Below are positions 23,783-41,071 of a DNA stretch of 64,000 nt, piece after piece. The notes under the pieces were generated by a model. The model did no database searches. It was not told the DNA's origin and was given only the letters and a program-made list of their open reading frames with translations. Source of the DNA: Archegozetes longisetosus (lineage: Eukaryota > Arthropoda > Arachnida > Sarcoptiformes > Trhypochthoniidae). The translations under genes were made by a program, and so were the position numbers. The DNA is taken from contig JAEMBT020000002.1 in assembly GCA_018873245.2 (NCBI GenBank), positions 10,638,001 through 10,702,000 of the forward strand, in the 5' to 3' direction. Each line of letters starts with the position of its first letter. The stretch's first letter is position 1.

Positions 23783-26700
23783 TCTATTGTTACAAAGGTA
23801 TTGATTTCAATCCTCAAATTATTAAATATTAATCAATTTTCACTTAACTATATATTTGAGTTCGGTTTAAGATTTGAATCACTTAAAACCAGTCAGTAGT
23901 GATTGGAGACGTGAATAAGATATCTATTCTAACAATGCTTCAGATTGATTTCAATTCAAATAATTGAATAATTAGAAACAAAATTGAAAATAGATCGATA
24001 ATAAATCGATAATCACTAAAAAGACATTTGTTAAAAGTGAAAGCCAAGTCTCGCAACGACAACAATAATTGAATTGCAAATTAAAATATATTCAGTGATC
24101 AATTAAGATTGAATAAAATGAAAAATCATTCATGTTTACATTAGAGATATGTCTAACTTTCAAAATAACGCAATCTATCTATTAACGCATTTAGCAATAG
24201 ATGGCAGTGATTGGCAAACTTATACTAATTAGTTATGTCATAATCACTTAATTTTGTACTTTTAAGGAATCGTCTAATAATTGATCAGTTGAACGATTAC
24301 TGCCTTGAGCTACGAGAAAATCCTAATTAGAATTTTATTACCAACATTGTTCAGGTTTTCGCAAAACGTCTTAAGCAATAAGTTCTACTTATAGTTCAAA
24401 GCAATTAGCTCAGTCTCGATAAAAGTTGATCGAAGAACGAGTGCATTCTCAGGTAATCTCTACTATGACTCGATGAGGTTCCCATCACTTAATTAGTCAC
24501 TTATATCTCTAGTGAACGGATCGGTGCAGTCAAAAGTATTACTATAAGCGGCATTCACTATGCCCACATGCTTCTGTGTCAAATTTAACATATTCGCAAC
24601 AGCTAAACTGTTCAATATTATTAGGTATTTACAATTAACCGCTATTCACTATCAACTCATTGTGTAACTTAAGCTTGGCCCCACAACTCATGCAACAAAT
24701 AATTATTTCTATTTCATCTTAACTTGCTACATAATCAGCTAACTTGAGTGGCAAGCAATGCCAACTCTTCAAAACTAAAAGGGTGTTCAATCTTAGGCTA
24801 AGAAGTTGTAGGAAAATGATTTGTGATTGATCCAATTAGAATATAACAATGGGTATGATATGAGTAATAAAACTAAAGTGAGAGTTGCATTCATTGCTTA
24901 AACACTATTGAGGTTGAATACCAAACTTCCATATGAATGTCTACTATCAAGTGATTAAGCACTAAAACTTTACAATTTAACTATGAAATCATTTTAGTAG
25001 CATCACTAGTTATACTGTTTGACAATTAAAATTTTTATTCGATTGCAATCTCTATAATTAGTGAAGACTTGAGATATTTCTTAAACTATTTTGATGACAC
25101 TAATTTCATATCTTATGTCAATAAAACGTTATACTTAGATTCTCACCCTTCAAACTATTTTCAAATAATCTGTTTTAAATCAATTCAGAGCTAGTTTTGT
25201 CTGTTCAAACGAATCATTGAAGTCATTGATGGGCGACGACTGGTTTACTGATCAATGAATACTCGAGAGAATCAGACTTTAAGGATGTAGTATTGGACAA
25301 GACAGGAGTTATTGCACTAATGATGTACAGCTCAGACTTGCTGTCTATCTCATGAAGAGGATCGCAATCAAACGATACTCTGTTGGTATTGAATCTAGTC
25401 AAAAGTTAAATCAAAATACCAATCACTTTAATCCGAGATGTAGGGGGTTTTCGCAGTCATTCAGGCTCAAGTTTCGAAAACAATATTTTTCAGTTTGAAA
25501 CAAGCTTAATATGCCTCCAGTTGAAGACAACTGGAATGCTTTTGAAAAGATAGTTTTATTCTGACAGCCCCGATTGAAAGATTAAGTTTCTGTATCGTTT
25601 CACTCAAGAATAGGTGGTCTGGCAAAAGTTTTAAACTTATGTCAGGATAGAGGCATGTAATATGTTTGTAGGATTGAGTGCAATCAACTTTACAAAACTT
25701 TTTCCATCGTAAACCATAATATGTACTTCCCTTCGATTTTGATAAATTAAATACAATTAGTTCACTACTCTCGCCCCTTTTCAAAACTTGCTTTTTATTA
25801 GATTTTCAAAACATAGTCATCAATTTATTTATTAAAATTGTAGCACTTAATCATATTTTGCAAGTCAGCGATACAATAAAGTATTTTATTTTCACGACTA
25901 ACTATGTAATAGGTTCGGTCAAAACATGTGTCAAGTTAGTGTTCAGTTAGTATTTAGGCAAAAATTGACTCATATCAGCAATTCTAGAGCAAATTTTTAG
26001 TATTGTTAACTCTTCGTTGAGCCTGTCGGCTAAAGACCTATGAGACAAGGCTTTGAATAACCTAATGTCTCAAAAAATTTGAGTCTACTGTGAATATTGC
26101 AGAAAATAGTATAAAGATAAACTTTTTAATGAATAAAATATGGAAATAAACAAAATTATTGTTTATTTTATAATGAGCCGCGACTTAATGACTAACTTTA
26201 AACTTGTTTTTATCAGAAAATACAATCGAAATTAGAGTCCACTTAAAAGCTATGTGAAAGAAGTAGTAGGAGTTTTATACGGTTCAGTTACCCTAATTTG
26301 CTTTCAGTCAAACCGAGACTCAAGTTTTAATTTTCAAAGGCGTCTTCTGACCCATATATTCAGTAACAGTTTATTAATCACCTAAACACATTTTATTTTT
26401 CTCTCAGTTCAGATTTTAATAGCAAAATAGACATTAAAATATGGAAATTGAAGGCTCAGGTAAATTAGCTGTAGGTAAAAATAGCAGTAAAATAGTTAGA
26501 ATTGTTTGCATTCTATATTAAATAACTGCATTAAACCATTTTTATGTTTCATGAGAATAGATAGGATTTATTTAGCACGTAGTGAAATAGTACTATGAAA
26601 ATGATCTAATTCACATTAATTCCAAGTTCCTCTAACTGATCAACGGATTACCCATAACTTATCCAACTACTCATTCTGGCATTTCAGTATTACCCAATAC

Positions 26701-27600
26701 CTAAACTTTACATACTTGTCAAATATGTTAGCTTTTCTAATCTTACCTAAGATAAAATTCTGTTTTTACTATCTTTTGGCATTAAAACTAATCAGATTTG
26801 ACTCATAGAATAATCTACTGAAAGTCACTAGAGGTGTATTTTATAGTAAGCTTTATTCATCAACAAAATATCCTACTGAAATTTAGGAAAATCTTCAAAA
26901 ATATTTTCAAAATTTATTGCAATTTCAATTTTATTTTTAGAAACACTGTAATTTCATTAATAAAATATCTTTGCTTTCACTCAAACATCACAACATTAAT
27001 TCAAAGGTTGCAATAACTTGTGTTCGTCATCATTCATGATTTATTCATTTAGTTATTCATCGTATGATACGCTATAAAAAATTATTAAACACACTATGAC
27101 TTAATCTTATCAGTTGAAGAATTCCCTAACAATACTTTGCTCACACGGAAAGTTATGGTTTACAGTGCTGTTTTTATAGAAGTTAGAAACAATCATTATT
27201 TAAGGAAAAGTTTGTTCCTAATAAAAGGAAATTGACTCAACTTAGAGTAAACTTCCAAAATGATAAACTTTCCATGTATTATTCATCTACAATTATATAC
27301 ATTAATTACGTGTCTTAAAAGCCTTATAAAGTAAAAGAAGTATAAACTAAATCGACCTCTAATCAAATCTAAAACTAATTGAAGGAATGGTTGATTTATT
27401 TAAAAAACAGAGCTTACTGAAGAATGGTATTGAGCTTAAAATTGAAATTCACATATAAGGGCGTAAAATAGCAAAGATAGTTAAGTAATTGAAAAACTGA
27501 AACTCTTCCTAAAGTTGGTTTGGAAATAGTGATCTACCCTTTCTTAGTATTAATGCCCCCTATATGATAAACTTTACTACAAGGAATGCACGATTAATAA
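23783..27600. other. Gene-poor intergenic region
   Basis: About 3.8 kb of AT-rich DNA between the VCF-like gene and the actin promoter. The only notable item is a possible LRR-encoding remnant on the minus strand (25506-25784). No RNA gene or tandem repeat was recognised. Confidence 0.5.
25506..25784 (-). pseudogene. Possible LRR-domain remnant
   Basis: A 92-residue minus-strand frame without an ATG. Its middle reads like the start of a leucine-rich-repeat ectodomain: paired Cys (CKVDCTQSYKHITC), then LKLLPDHLFLSETIQKLNLS, with the LP..LF..I..L.LS rhythm of a first LRR. The repeats do not continue on either side, and no splice-linked neighbour is evident. It could be an isolated exon, a decayed gene fragment or coincidence. 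Confidence 0.3.
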
Positions 27601-27625
27601 AAAAAGGAAGTCAAACTTTTCTTTA

Positions 27626-27711
27626 CCATATATGGTCACAAAATGCTGTGTTTATTTTCAACGTCATCTTTCAACCAATCATTCGCCGTCGGCTTCTCTT
27701 TTTCGACCAAT
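27626..27711 (+). promoter_or_regulatory. Actin promoter: perfect CArG box and two CCAAT boxes
   Basis: CCATATATGG at 27626-27635 is a perfect CC(A/T)6GG serum response element. CCAAT follows at 27675-27679 and 27707-27711, 32 bases apart. The cluster sits about 190 bases upstream of the inferred 5' UTR splice donor of the cytoplasmic actin gene. CArG boxes bound by SRF are standard in animal actin promoters. Confidence 0.7.
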
Positions 27712-27895
27712 CACAGACTGAATAGCACTGATAGAGTCTCTCTATTGAAGTATTCAAGTATTTAACACATATATTATTGACATTCATTCTAATTGGGTGT
27801 GAGTTTGTGTCAAATTCATTCAAATATAACTATTTATTAAAACAATTCCTTTAAATACTACATATCTTAAGTCAATTGACTTCTCATTCTTTTTG

Positions 27896-28084
27896 GTGAG
27901 TCTTCTATGAACTAAGTTTTTCTACTTAAGTCAAAGTCAAGCTCTACTATAGTTAGTATAAGTGTTGAATAGTTAGTATATGTAGTGATAGGATCTGTAT
28001 AGTTACTTGTGTTATAGTTTTAATTGCAATCTATTTGAATTAGTAGTAAAAATTGACTCAATTTGATTGACTTGTATATTATAG
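27896..28084 (+). other. Inferred 5' UTR intron of the actin gene
   Basis: The donor TTTTG|GTGAGT at 27896 and acceptor TATTATAG ending at 28084 frame a 189-base intron that ends 38 bases before the actin ATG. Leader introns are usual in animal cytoplasmic actin genes. Inferred from splice signals only. Confidence 0.45.
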
Positions 28085-28110
28085 TAATAATCTTAAACGA
28101 ATTCAACTAA

Positions 28111-30105
<1,995 letters not shown>

Positions 30106-31386
30106 AATATCAGTCAATTTTTGAGTCGATTATTCAGTTAATATATTTTACTAAATTACAAAGCATGATTCCTTGTACTACCCTGTGGAACAATCTAGAA
30201 TATTTTCTCAGTTAAATTTGGAGCCATTTTTTATTTTATAGTAACTTTTTTACATAATTGTAATTATGAGAATGTCTTAATTGTTCGTCCATTCCTTAAT
30301 TTACAGCACATAACGCATTCTGTGTTATCTAGAGTTCAATTCCTAACACTTTTGTAAGACATTGAAACTTTAAATTTGTTTCTCATTTGTATTAGAAATT
30401 CAATGAAATTGTCTTTTTAATTAATTTTCCAAAGAATCGAACAAATGGTCAAGTATTGTACCAAAGCTACACAAACTTTTGTGATTTACATTCAGTCGAT
30501 TTTATCTGTTTAAATAAAAATAATTCCAAATTTAAGTGAATGTTTGTTTGTTTAACATGAAAAATATTGTAGATTTAGTGATTGACGATTCAATTTGACC
30601 TTCGACTAATCCATGCCTTAAGAGATTTGAGGTTCGTCTTTAATTTGCCATGTAATCAATGTTAATTGCTCAGGTAAACCTATATTTGAACGCGACTATT
30701 GATTGATTATAATATGCTTTAATCAATTACTTGACAGTTATGGAGTTGTTGTGATAATTAAGTAGGGCGATAATCTCAAATTTAAGTATACTTTTTGTAT
30801 GAATCATATTCATTCGCTTAAACTATAAATTAAATACCTCTTTAAGTAAGTCAAGAGCGTTCACACTCATTAAAACAGCTGTTTTTTTAACTATTTTTCT
30901 AAAAACAGCAAAAGTTGTGATAAAAACTTTTTAAAGGAGTCTAATGTAGATATACTGTTCTGCTGCTTCCACCTACAGTTATAGTATAACAAGTGAAATG
31001 AGAACATATTCTCTTCCTATTGAATGACTACTACACTGAAGTGCTCACAGAACGAGACAAACGCCTACAAAATATAAAGTGATCAAAGTTGATGTATTGA
31101 CCGCTTGGAGCGTGTGTCGCGAATAGCATAGATTATGATAAATAAGTTTGGGAGGTGCATAAGTGTATGCAATGCAAGTGATGACACGATGATGATTACG
31201 TCATTTGTACAATACCCGATTGCAAATATGGCAGAAGTGCTGACACTCTCTATTGGACTGAATTGTTACGCATAGAAGTTGCGTTCAGTCTCGTTAGCAT
31301 TATATGTGATTTGTTGTGATATTTACTATTTTGGTATCTATTTTCAATATTAATTGTAGGATAAATGAAATAGTGTTTTGAGTAAA
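30106..31386. other. Actin 3' UTR and intergenic
   Basis: Holds the actin 3' UTR up to about 30540 and then the upstream region of the RhoGAP gene. No other gene was recognised. Confidence 0.6.
30513..30518 (+). terminator. Candidate poly(A) signal of actin
   Basis: AATAAA 408 bases after the actin stop, followed by a TGTTTGTTTG-type GU-rich element about 22 bases on. Confidence 0.55.
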
Positions 31387-32193
31387 ATGAAGAAGCAACT
31401 TTTAAATATAAAAGATTTTGTCCATATAAACCTTTCGAGGTATGATCAAAACGATTCATTTAACATTTATTTAACATTTATTTCTCATTCCTTTCTATTA
31501 CGTATTACTAAATGCTTTCATATAAACATTATCTCTCATTAACTGTTAATCAAATTTGTCTACTAATTGATGAGTCGACGTTTAGAATAGTTATCAGTTT
31601 ATCTCTCAATAATTGGTTTGTCTGAAATGGTTTGTGTAAGAATTAGATGAATTGAATGTTGTTTAATGTTATAATGAAACAATATTTAAAGCGATTTAAA
31701 TGAACTCCTCATATCTCCAAAGGGTTAAAGTGTTTGATAACAGCTTTTGAAGGTTTATGTTACATGTTCAAACACTCACTTAATTGATTAGTATCTTATA
31801 AAAAAAACTCGATTCACATTTAAATGATTGACTTTTACAAAATTAGTTGTATTCCCTTTTTTTTATTAATTTAGGAGTTTATATGTTATGTGTTATGTAA
31901 TTACTTATAAGTTATTTAGGACTTGTAGAAAATATGTTATTCGAAATAATTTATTATGAATACCTTTTTGAATAAATACAAAACACACCCTAATATAAAT
32001 GTATTTATAAATGTATTTTAAGATATAGTGTTTCCAAATTTCATATAATGTTACTTATGAATGCAAATCAACTTAATTTCTTATCAAAATATATTAAAAC
32101 TGTGTGTGTGTTTCAGTTCTACCAATGTAATCAATCATTAAGTCTATAGTTATGATTATTTGGAAACGAGTATCAGTTCAAATTTCAGACTAA

Positions 32194-32230
<37 letters not shown>

Positions 32231-35200
32231 AGAGACTCAATTGAATGCAAATTGAGAATTTGCATGATTTTTTGTTTAGCAATCGTATTTTATGGGATTC
32301 ATAGATTTGATTGGTTTTTAAGATAGGAGTAAATATTATAAATATTAAATAGTGAAGAGGTGTTCAACTCTTGGCATTTGCATGACTGATCATGCAGTCA
32401 ATTATTTTCCTCTATCGATAACTCTCATTTAAATATAACTTCCGGACATATGCACCAAAAAACATCAGTCATCTAATGTCAAAACAATTGAAACTATCTT
32501 TTTTAAAATCCATTTTACCCCATAATGCTTTTGCTGGATTAGGATTACTTTTCTTATCCATTAGTTATCCTATAATTTAAATAACTTTTGCAAGTGTCGG
32601 TAGATTGACGTTTGGAAAGAGTAGAAGAGCTCAGTCTCTTGTAATATATTTTGTCGGTTCTCCTCCTCTTTTGGCTGAAGCGTTACTAATATTGTTAATA
32701 TAATTTCCTTTTCCTTTCCATTGTTAGCCTTAGATTCAATGAACAGACTCTGCTTTTAATTAAAGTTAATAAAAGTTTTAAATTTTCTACAGAGGAGACA
32801 AAAGTGAAGTTCTAACTGAAGATTTACTCAATGCTGAAAAAAGAATTGAGTTAATTAAACAAACGTGTATTAACACTGAGAAGAAAATCGCATCATGTCT
32901 TCAAACAAATGGAAGCGGAATCGATCCATCATTATCTGCAGAAAAGCGTCTGAAAAAAATGCCACAAATGCAACTCTATCAATGTTTTTCCGAATTCGCT
33001 GAACAGTTGGGCGCTGACTCTGTTCTCGGGTATGATCAGAATTTAGCTTACATTTTACTTTTAGGATATAATAGAGTCTAGACTCTCAGTCGTTTTAAAC
33101 TCTTCAAATTTGTTGAAAAAGTCTATTTGGATATTGAAAACTTTTCAACCTAATGAAAAGTTGCGATTATCAGAACCGTAGCGATTAGGTGAACAATAAG
33201 AAAATTGGATTAACTAAAAGCCCAGTCTTGATAAAAAGTTGAGTCAGAATTTAATCGTGAACTACTGTTTCACAAATTGTTATTTCTCATTTTGAAACTC
33301 TATTTTTGTTCGAATCTTTGAAGGATAGAACCTGTTTATGAAAAGAAAGAATAAGTTTAATAAAAGAACTCATGTTATGTGAAAAACTTTTAGTTCAAAT
33401 GACTTTTGAATTGATATTTTTTCATGAATGAGTTGCGCTAAATGTTCGAAGGCTTAGTGCAAGTCAAGTATAGGTACTTTATTGTCAATAGATTTTGGAT
33501 CTTTAATAGAAATCTTTTCAAATAAAATGCAGTTTTGTTAAGCTTTCAGATCTGTTAATTATTAAGTCGTCCTCGCATTCCAGTAATATCACATAATGGC
33601 CTTAAATTAGTGTCTTTATGATAAGCCTGTTTTGTGTGTGACTTAAGTGGAAACTTGACTCGAAATCAGTGATATATTAATTTTCAAACTCTAACATATA
33701 GGTTGACACTAAGCGAATGTTCTAAACTGCAAAGCCTAATGGCAAGGGAACTGTTGAACTATGAAATTGATGTCGAGAAGCAATGCTTAAATGCCTTAAC
33801 AAACACAATAGAAGTTGATATTCCAAATGTATACAAAGCTAGGAAATATTTGAATAAGGCAACAACAGATATGGACACTTATCGTGTCAAATTTCAAACT
33901 GCAGTCAAACTAGCACAACAAAATCCTGGCTCTGGTTTCTCTTCAGCAGCAAAAGCTGAATCTTTGAAAAAGGAACTCGAAGACTCTACAACAAGAGTAG
34001 ACCAGGCTAAAGTAGAAATTACTATTTACTTGTATTCTTTATTTGTAAACTCACATGAATCGATCTCTATTTAGGATTTATTTGCTGGAGAAATGTTTGC
34101 CTTGTTAAGTAATGAGTCGGAATACGCCCATATTTTTCTTGACTATTTTCGGGTCCAAGCAAATTATCACAAAAAAATGCAAGAATTAATGGATGTTTAT
34201 ATTCCTCTCATTGAAAGAGTTATAAGTGAGTTAATGTTAATTTTCTAGCAATATTTTATCAATTTTATAATTTATATTGTATCGAATAGTGGACACAACA
34301 CAAAAACCTGTTTTCGGGACTTCTCTGGATGAACATTTGCGCGTAACTAAGCGTGAAATTTCATTAGCGATTGAGATGTGTGTCGGATGGCTATTAAATA
34401 GTTTGAACGAAGAAGGATTGTTTCGGATTCCTGGCAGTACCTCCAAAGTTAGAAAATTGAAGAGTGCTTTCGATGCAGGAATTGTTGAAATAGAAGAATA
34501 CGCTCGCGACGCTCATACAGTTGCGGGAGCTCTAAAGTCATATCTAAGAGAACTTCCGGAACCACTTCTTACTTACCAGTTATACCAAGAATGGATCAGT
34601 GCTGCGAAGTATGTTCTTCATGACCATTGAATTATGAGTTTTTAAATGATTTTTTGTTTTAATTTATCATTAGAGTGAGTGATAATGATTCTAGACTTCA
34701 AGCCCTTTGGAAAGTTTGCAATAAGCTTCCAAAAGCAAATTTCGATAATTTAAGATACTTGGTTAAATTTTTGTCTAAACTTTCAAATAATTCTGATGCA
34801 AATAAGATGTCTTCACAAAATTTAGCGATTGCTATCTCTCCAAGTCTGATATGGCCCCAACAGTTAGACAGTGTACCATTTGAGTCAGTATAAAAGTTAA
34901 GTTTTAAGTAGAATTTTCTTAATTGTTGATTATGTCGTTATTAGCCTGAATATGACGGCTGCAAACTTGCACAGTGTAATTCTTGACGCACTGATAAATT
35001 ATTGTGACTGGTTCTTTCCTGGAGGTAAGTCAGTTTCTTTTTTGACTATTCATTCGTGAATTACTAAATATTTATCTAATATACAATAGAAGTCAATTTT
35101 GTGAGCTTTCCGGTCAATGGAGAAAGATTTCCGAATGGAGATAATAATTACAGTGGAGACAATTTTTCTAGTAAAGCGCCTCAAATACATCGTTCATCCA

Positions 35201-36276
35201 AAAAGCCTGCGCCACCTGTTCCCTCATCTGTTAGGTCTTTTGAGAGAACTGGTTCGCTCAATGGCACCAAATCTGTTGGTTTGTCTTCAGCTCAGAGACT
35301 CAGTTTTGATGAATTGGAGACTGAAAGTCAGACTAACAGCCAATTTATTCCAACTAGTCTTGAGTCAAATGTAAATAAAATTTCAAATGAAAGTAACGAT
35401 TCGAGTAATTCAACGGTTCACTCATCTGTGATTTATTCGACGGCATCGCTTGACAGACACTCAAAGATATCGGCAGACAATCAACCAGATCGTCAGCTTT
35501 CAAGCGATAAAAGAGGTTCAGCGGGTATTAGTATGAGAAATAGATCGATAGAAAAGCCAAACGTTCCGCCGCCTTCTATTCCTAACAGATTTGAAAGGCC
35601 TCAATCTGTTTACGAAAGACCTTCAATTCCTCCTCCAGAACGGCCTCAAAGGGCTTGTGATAGCAAAGTAAAACAACGCTCTCTCGAGTGTTTAAATGAC
35701 ACAAATTCTATCGAAGAAAAGCCTTCACTAGAAGAGAAAAATCCAACGAATAATTCAAAGCCATTGTACCCATCATTGCATGAACTGATTAATTTAGATG
35801 TATCTACAGATTCACTCGAACCATCTACTAATCCTTTTGAAGATAATGATAGTTCATCGACAGAATCATTGAAAACTAAAACTTACAACGAAAAGGATTG
35901 TATTGCATTCGCTGATGATTCCGATATTGAAGATAACAATAATAGCACGAATAAGTACAACACTAAGTCAAGTGAAATCCAGAGAGTGAGACAAACCATT
36001 CCTACTTCTACTCTAATTCCTCAAAAGCCTCCCAGAGCTTCGTCTCCGGCCAACTTCATTGACAAAACTGAGTCTGGCCTTCACTCAAGTTGTGATGAAT
36101 CGCATTTCGATGAAAACAAAGTAACTCGTGACACAAATGTTAATGTTGTTGATGGCAATCCACAGACACCGACCTCGCCATCACCTCCAATAGTAGCACA
36201 ACAGTCGAGACCTCCTAGACCTTTACCACCGAATAAGCCGAGGATTGCCACTTTATCAGAAGACACTCATCTTTGA
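31387..36276 (+). CDS. BAR-domain RhoGAP of the ARHGAP17/ARHGAP44/SH3BP1 family
   Basis: Eight exons: 31387-31439, 32793-33029, 33702-34011, 34075-34225, 34290-34608, 34674-34887, 34945-35024, 35090-36276, about 849 residues. An N-terminal BAR domain (to about 250) senses membrane curvature. The RhoGAP domain (about 255-445) inactivates Cdc42/Rac and shows the arginine finger in EEGLFRIPG and the helix GALKSYLRELPEPLL. The roughly 390-residue tail is Ser/Pro-rich with SH3 ligands (KKPAPPVP, PPRPLPPNKP) and ends EDTHL, a class I PDZ ligand like the ESTAL end of vertebrate members. The 18-residue first exon (MKKQ...) is divergent but has the same length and phase as the family's. Odd: joining 34887 to 34945 gives a one-base phase mismatch, so that junction is unresolved. 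Confidence 0.88.
32194..32230 (+). repeat. (CT)n microsatellite
   Basis: Near-perfect CT dinucleotide run, interrupted once by TTT, ending CAG. It lies in intron 1 of the RhoGAP gene. It resembles a strong polypyrimidine tract plus acceptor, but no coding exon follows it. Confidence 0.85.
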
Positions 36277-37303
36277 TCTTTTCGAAATTATTTTCCTATT
36301 ATCTTTACAATTAGTCGTTTCTGACTTTAATTTTACAATTATTTCAAGTGAAATCCAGATATCTTACACTTGAAGTATGATAATCGAAGTTAACCTCAAA
36401 TATGTCTTATTATGGATAGAGCCACTACTCTCTTCAGATTCTATTAATGATAAGATACTTGGATGGTCAGATCGAATACGTTTAATAGAGTCGTGCCTTT
36501 CTTTATATTGATAAAACTAAAACTTTGTTATTTAAATGATTTATAAATTAAGTTATAGTTGTTTTGCTACTCTATGTTATTCTAGTCTCAATTTGTAATA
36601 TAAGCTCATTAGTGTCGCAATAATTATAATGCGGACTAATTTATTGATTCATTTTTGAATTTTTGTGGATTTAACTTAGCAAATATTTATAGAAACTGAA
36701 AATATAAAATAGTTTCTTATAATTAGTTATTTCTAAATTCATATCATAAAGTGTTACTCAACTAATTTCATAGTTGAATTTTTTTATAATATTTGATTTT
36801 AAATTCCATCAATTGTTTATCGGACATCAAATATTTTTAATAATTGTTGTGATCTATGTTCGAATGAAAGTTATTCAATGCCTAATAAGGACTTCAAAGT
36901 TTGACCGCTTATTCGTGTTGAAGTCAATCACAATCAATTATATTGATTAGAGAATTAGCGCAAATTCTTAAAAGTTTATTTCTTGTACCGAAGTTTATGT
37001 TTTCAATCAATAAATTATGTTTTATAACAATTACAATTCACTTTTTCATTAGTTTTAAGCACAAAATATTCAATTAGTTCAATAATAAGGAAAAAGTCAT
37101 AATTTAAAGAATCGCTGAGAACTCCATAACTCTTCAAATATTGCGCCAAAATTGATGCAAATATTTATGACGTCTTTTAAATGTCGTCAACACGTGCTTT
37201 TCAAATGTTGCTTTAGTTTTAGTTGACATACGAATTGAACTAAACCTAAGTATTATTATATTTTAATTTAAGCAAACAATTCAGTTAAGTATCATTAAGA
37301 GAA
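36277..37303. other. RhoGAP 3' UTR and RRS1 upstream region
   Basis: About 1 kb of AT-rich DNA between two same-strand genes. No further gene or repeat is seen. Confidence 0.55.
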
Positions 37304-38542
37304 ATGACAACAAATTTTGTCGAACAACTACTGCAAAAGGCATCAGAAGATGAATTGAAGTCCCAAAAGAGCGTTTCGGTCGACAAGCAAATTGAACTGA
37401 ACTTCGATTTGGGACACCTCTCAGCTTTCGACTCAAACCTCATTAATTCCAATTACTTTAGGTTTGATTTGATTAATTTGAGTCGTTTTCAATTGAGTTA
37501 TAATTAATTGAATTGTTATAAACAGAAGTAATAAAGAGTTGTGTCTAAAAGAGTTGACCCGAGACAACACTCAACTAATTATAAACAAATTGTGGCAATT
37601 ACAGACAAAAATAGTCGAAAACACAGTTGTCGCGCAACTCCCGAAACCTACATATTTGTTGCCCAGAAGTAAACCTGTTCCCAAACCAAAGGCGCCCACA
37701 AAATGGGAACTCTATGCTAAAGAAAAGGGAATCAGAAAACCAAGAAAGAGAAACTCGTTTGGGATCAAACCAAGAAAGAGTGGAAACCAAGGTTTGGCTT
37801 TAGAGGAATTAATCAGAACCGTAACGAGTGGGTTATTGAAGTGCCAGACAATGCAGGTCTCGATCAAACTTTTCATGATTTAATTGACTTATTCTAAATT
37901 TGAATGCGTTTTATTTTTCAGATCCAAACGTCGATTATTTTGAGAAGAAAAATGATGAAAAGAAGGAAAGAGTTGCTAAAAACGAATTACAAAGACTTAG
38001 AAATATCGCGCGATCACATAAAATGAAACTTCCGGGCACTGCAGGCATTGTTCCGCATTCGAGTCAGTCTAAGGAACAGCTGAAAAAGGCTTCGATGTTA
38101 GCAAAACAATCGACTGCTTCTGTTGGAAAGTTTACCGAATCGTTGCCTGATGAGAAACCCCCAAAAAATATGGGGAAAAAGAGACACTTCGAGCCGAATC
38201 TCGGAGATATGAATATTGAAAAAGACAGAAATCTTAGAATTGTCAATGAAATCATGAATAAAAAACCAAAACTGGACATCAATAAAGCGATTGACCCGAT
38301 GATCCCTCGAAAAAAGTGAGTCTAAAAAACTATACTTTAGAAGTGTTGATAACTTGAATTTTAATTTTAGGGGAAACTTCAAGAAATCCGAAGGTTTTAA
38401 GAACAAGAAAGGAAAACCAGCCAATCATAAATCTAAACCCAATAAATTCAATAAATCGGGAAATAAGACGAATAAGTTTTCTAAAAGTAATAATAATAAT
38501 AATAAAAAGAGTAGTTTTAAGAGTGAAAATCGTAAGAAATAG
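37304..38542 (+). CDS. RRS1: Ribosome biogenesis regulatory protein RRS1
   Basis: Four exons: 37304-37461, 37526-37856, 37922-38315, 38371-38542, about 351 residues. A nucleolar assembly factor which, with RPF2, brings 5S RNP (5S rRNA, uL5, uL18) into the pre-60S particle. Family marks: start with VEQLLQKASEDE, ELNFDLGHL, LTRDNTQLIINKLWQL, LPRSKPVPKPKAPTKWE, the run KKERVAKNELQRLRNIARSH, and STASVGKF. The C-terminus is a Lys/Asn-rich tail whose poly-Asn comes from an AAT repeat. One base is missing in the AAA at 37745-37747: the conserved stretch after KGIRKPRK continues in the -1 frame as KLVWD...EWVIEVP and only then meets the exon 2 donor in phase. Poly(A) signal at 38626-38631. Confidence 0.9.
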
Positions 38543-38625
38543 TTGAATTTGTTTTAGTTGAAACTATTTTTTGTAATAGAGCTATCATTAGAAAAGACTG
38601 AGAAAAAATTTGGCTTAAAAAACGA

Positions 38626-38631
38626 AATAAA
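38626..38631 (+). terminator. Candidate poly(A) signal of RRS1
   Basis: AATAAA 84 bases after the RRS1 stop and about 125 bases from the stop codon of the convergent AGPS gene. Confidence 0.5.
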
Positions 38632-38756
38632 ATTTTTACATAATTCATTAATTCGTACTAAGACATATTAAAAATTGTTTAATTAATTCAATGATTAGAT
38701 AGTGGAACGAAATTGATATTAATTAGCTCTGGACCATTAATGAACTATTAATGACT

Positions 38757-41071
<2,315 letters not shown>

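Noticed and set aside
32194..32240. CT run plus CAG as the acceptor of a missing RhoGAP exon
   Set aside because: The 18-residue first exon at 31387-31439 joins in phase directly to 32793, and nothing coding follows the CT run.
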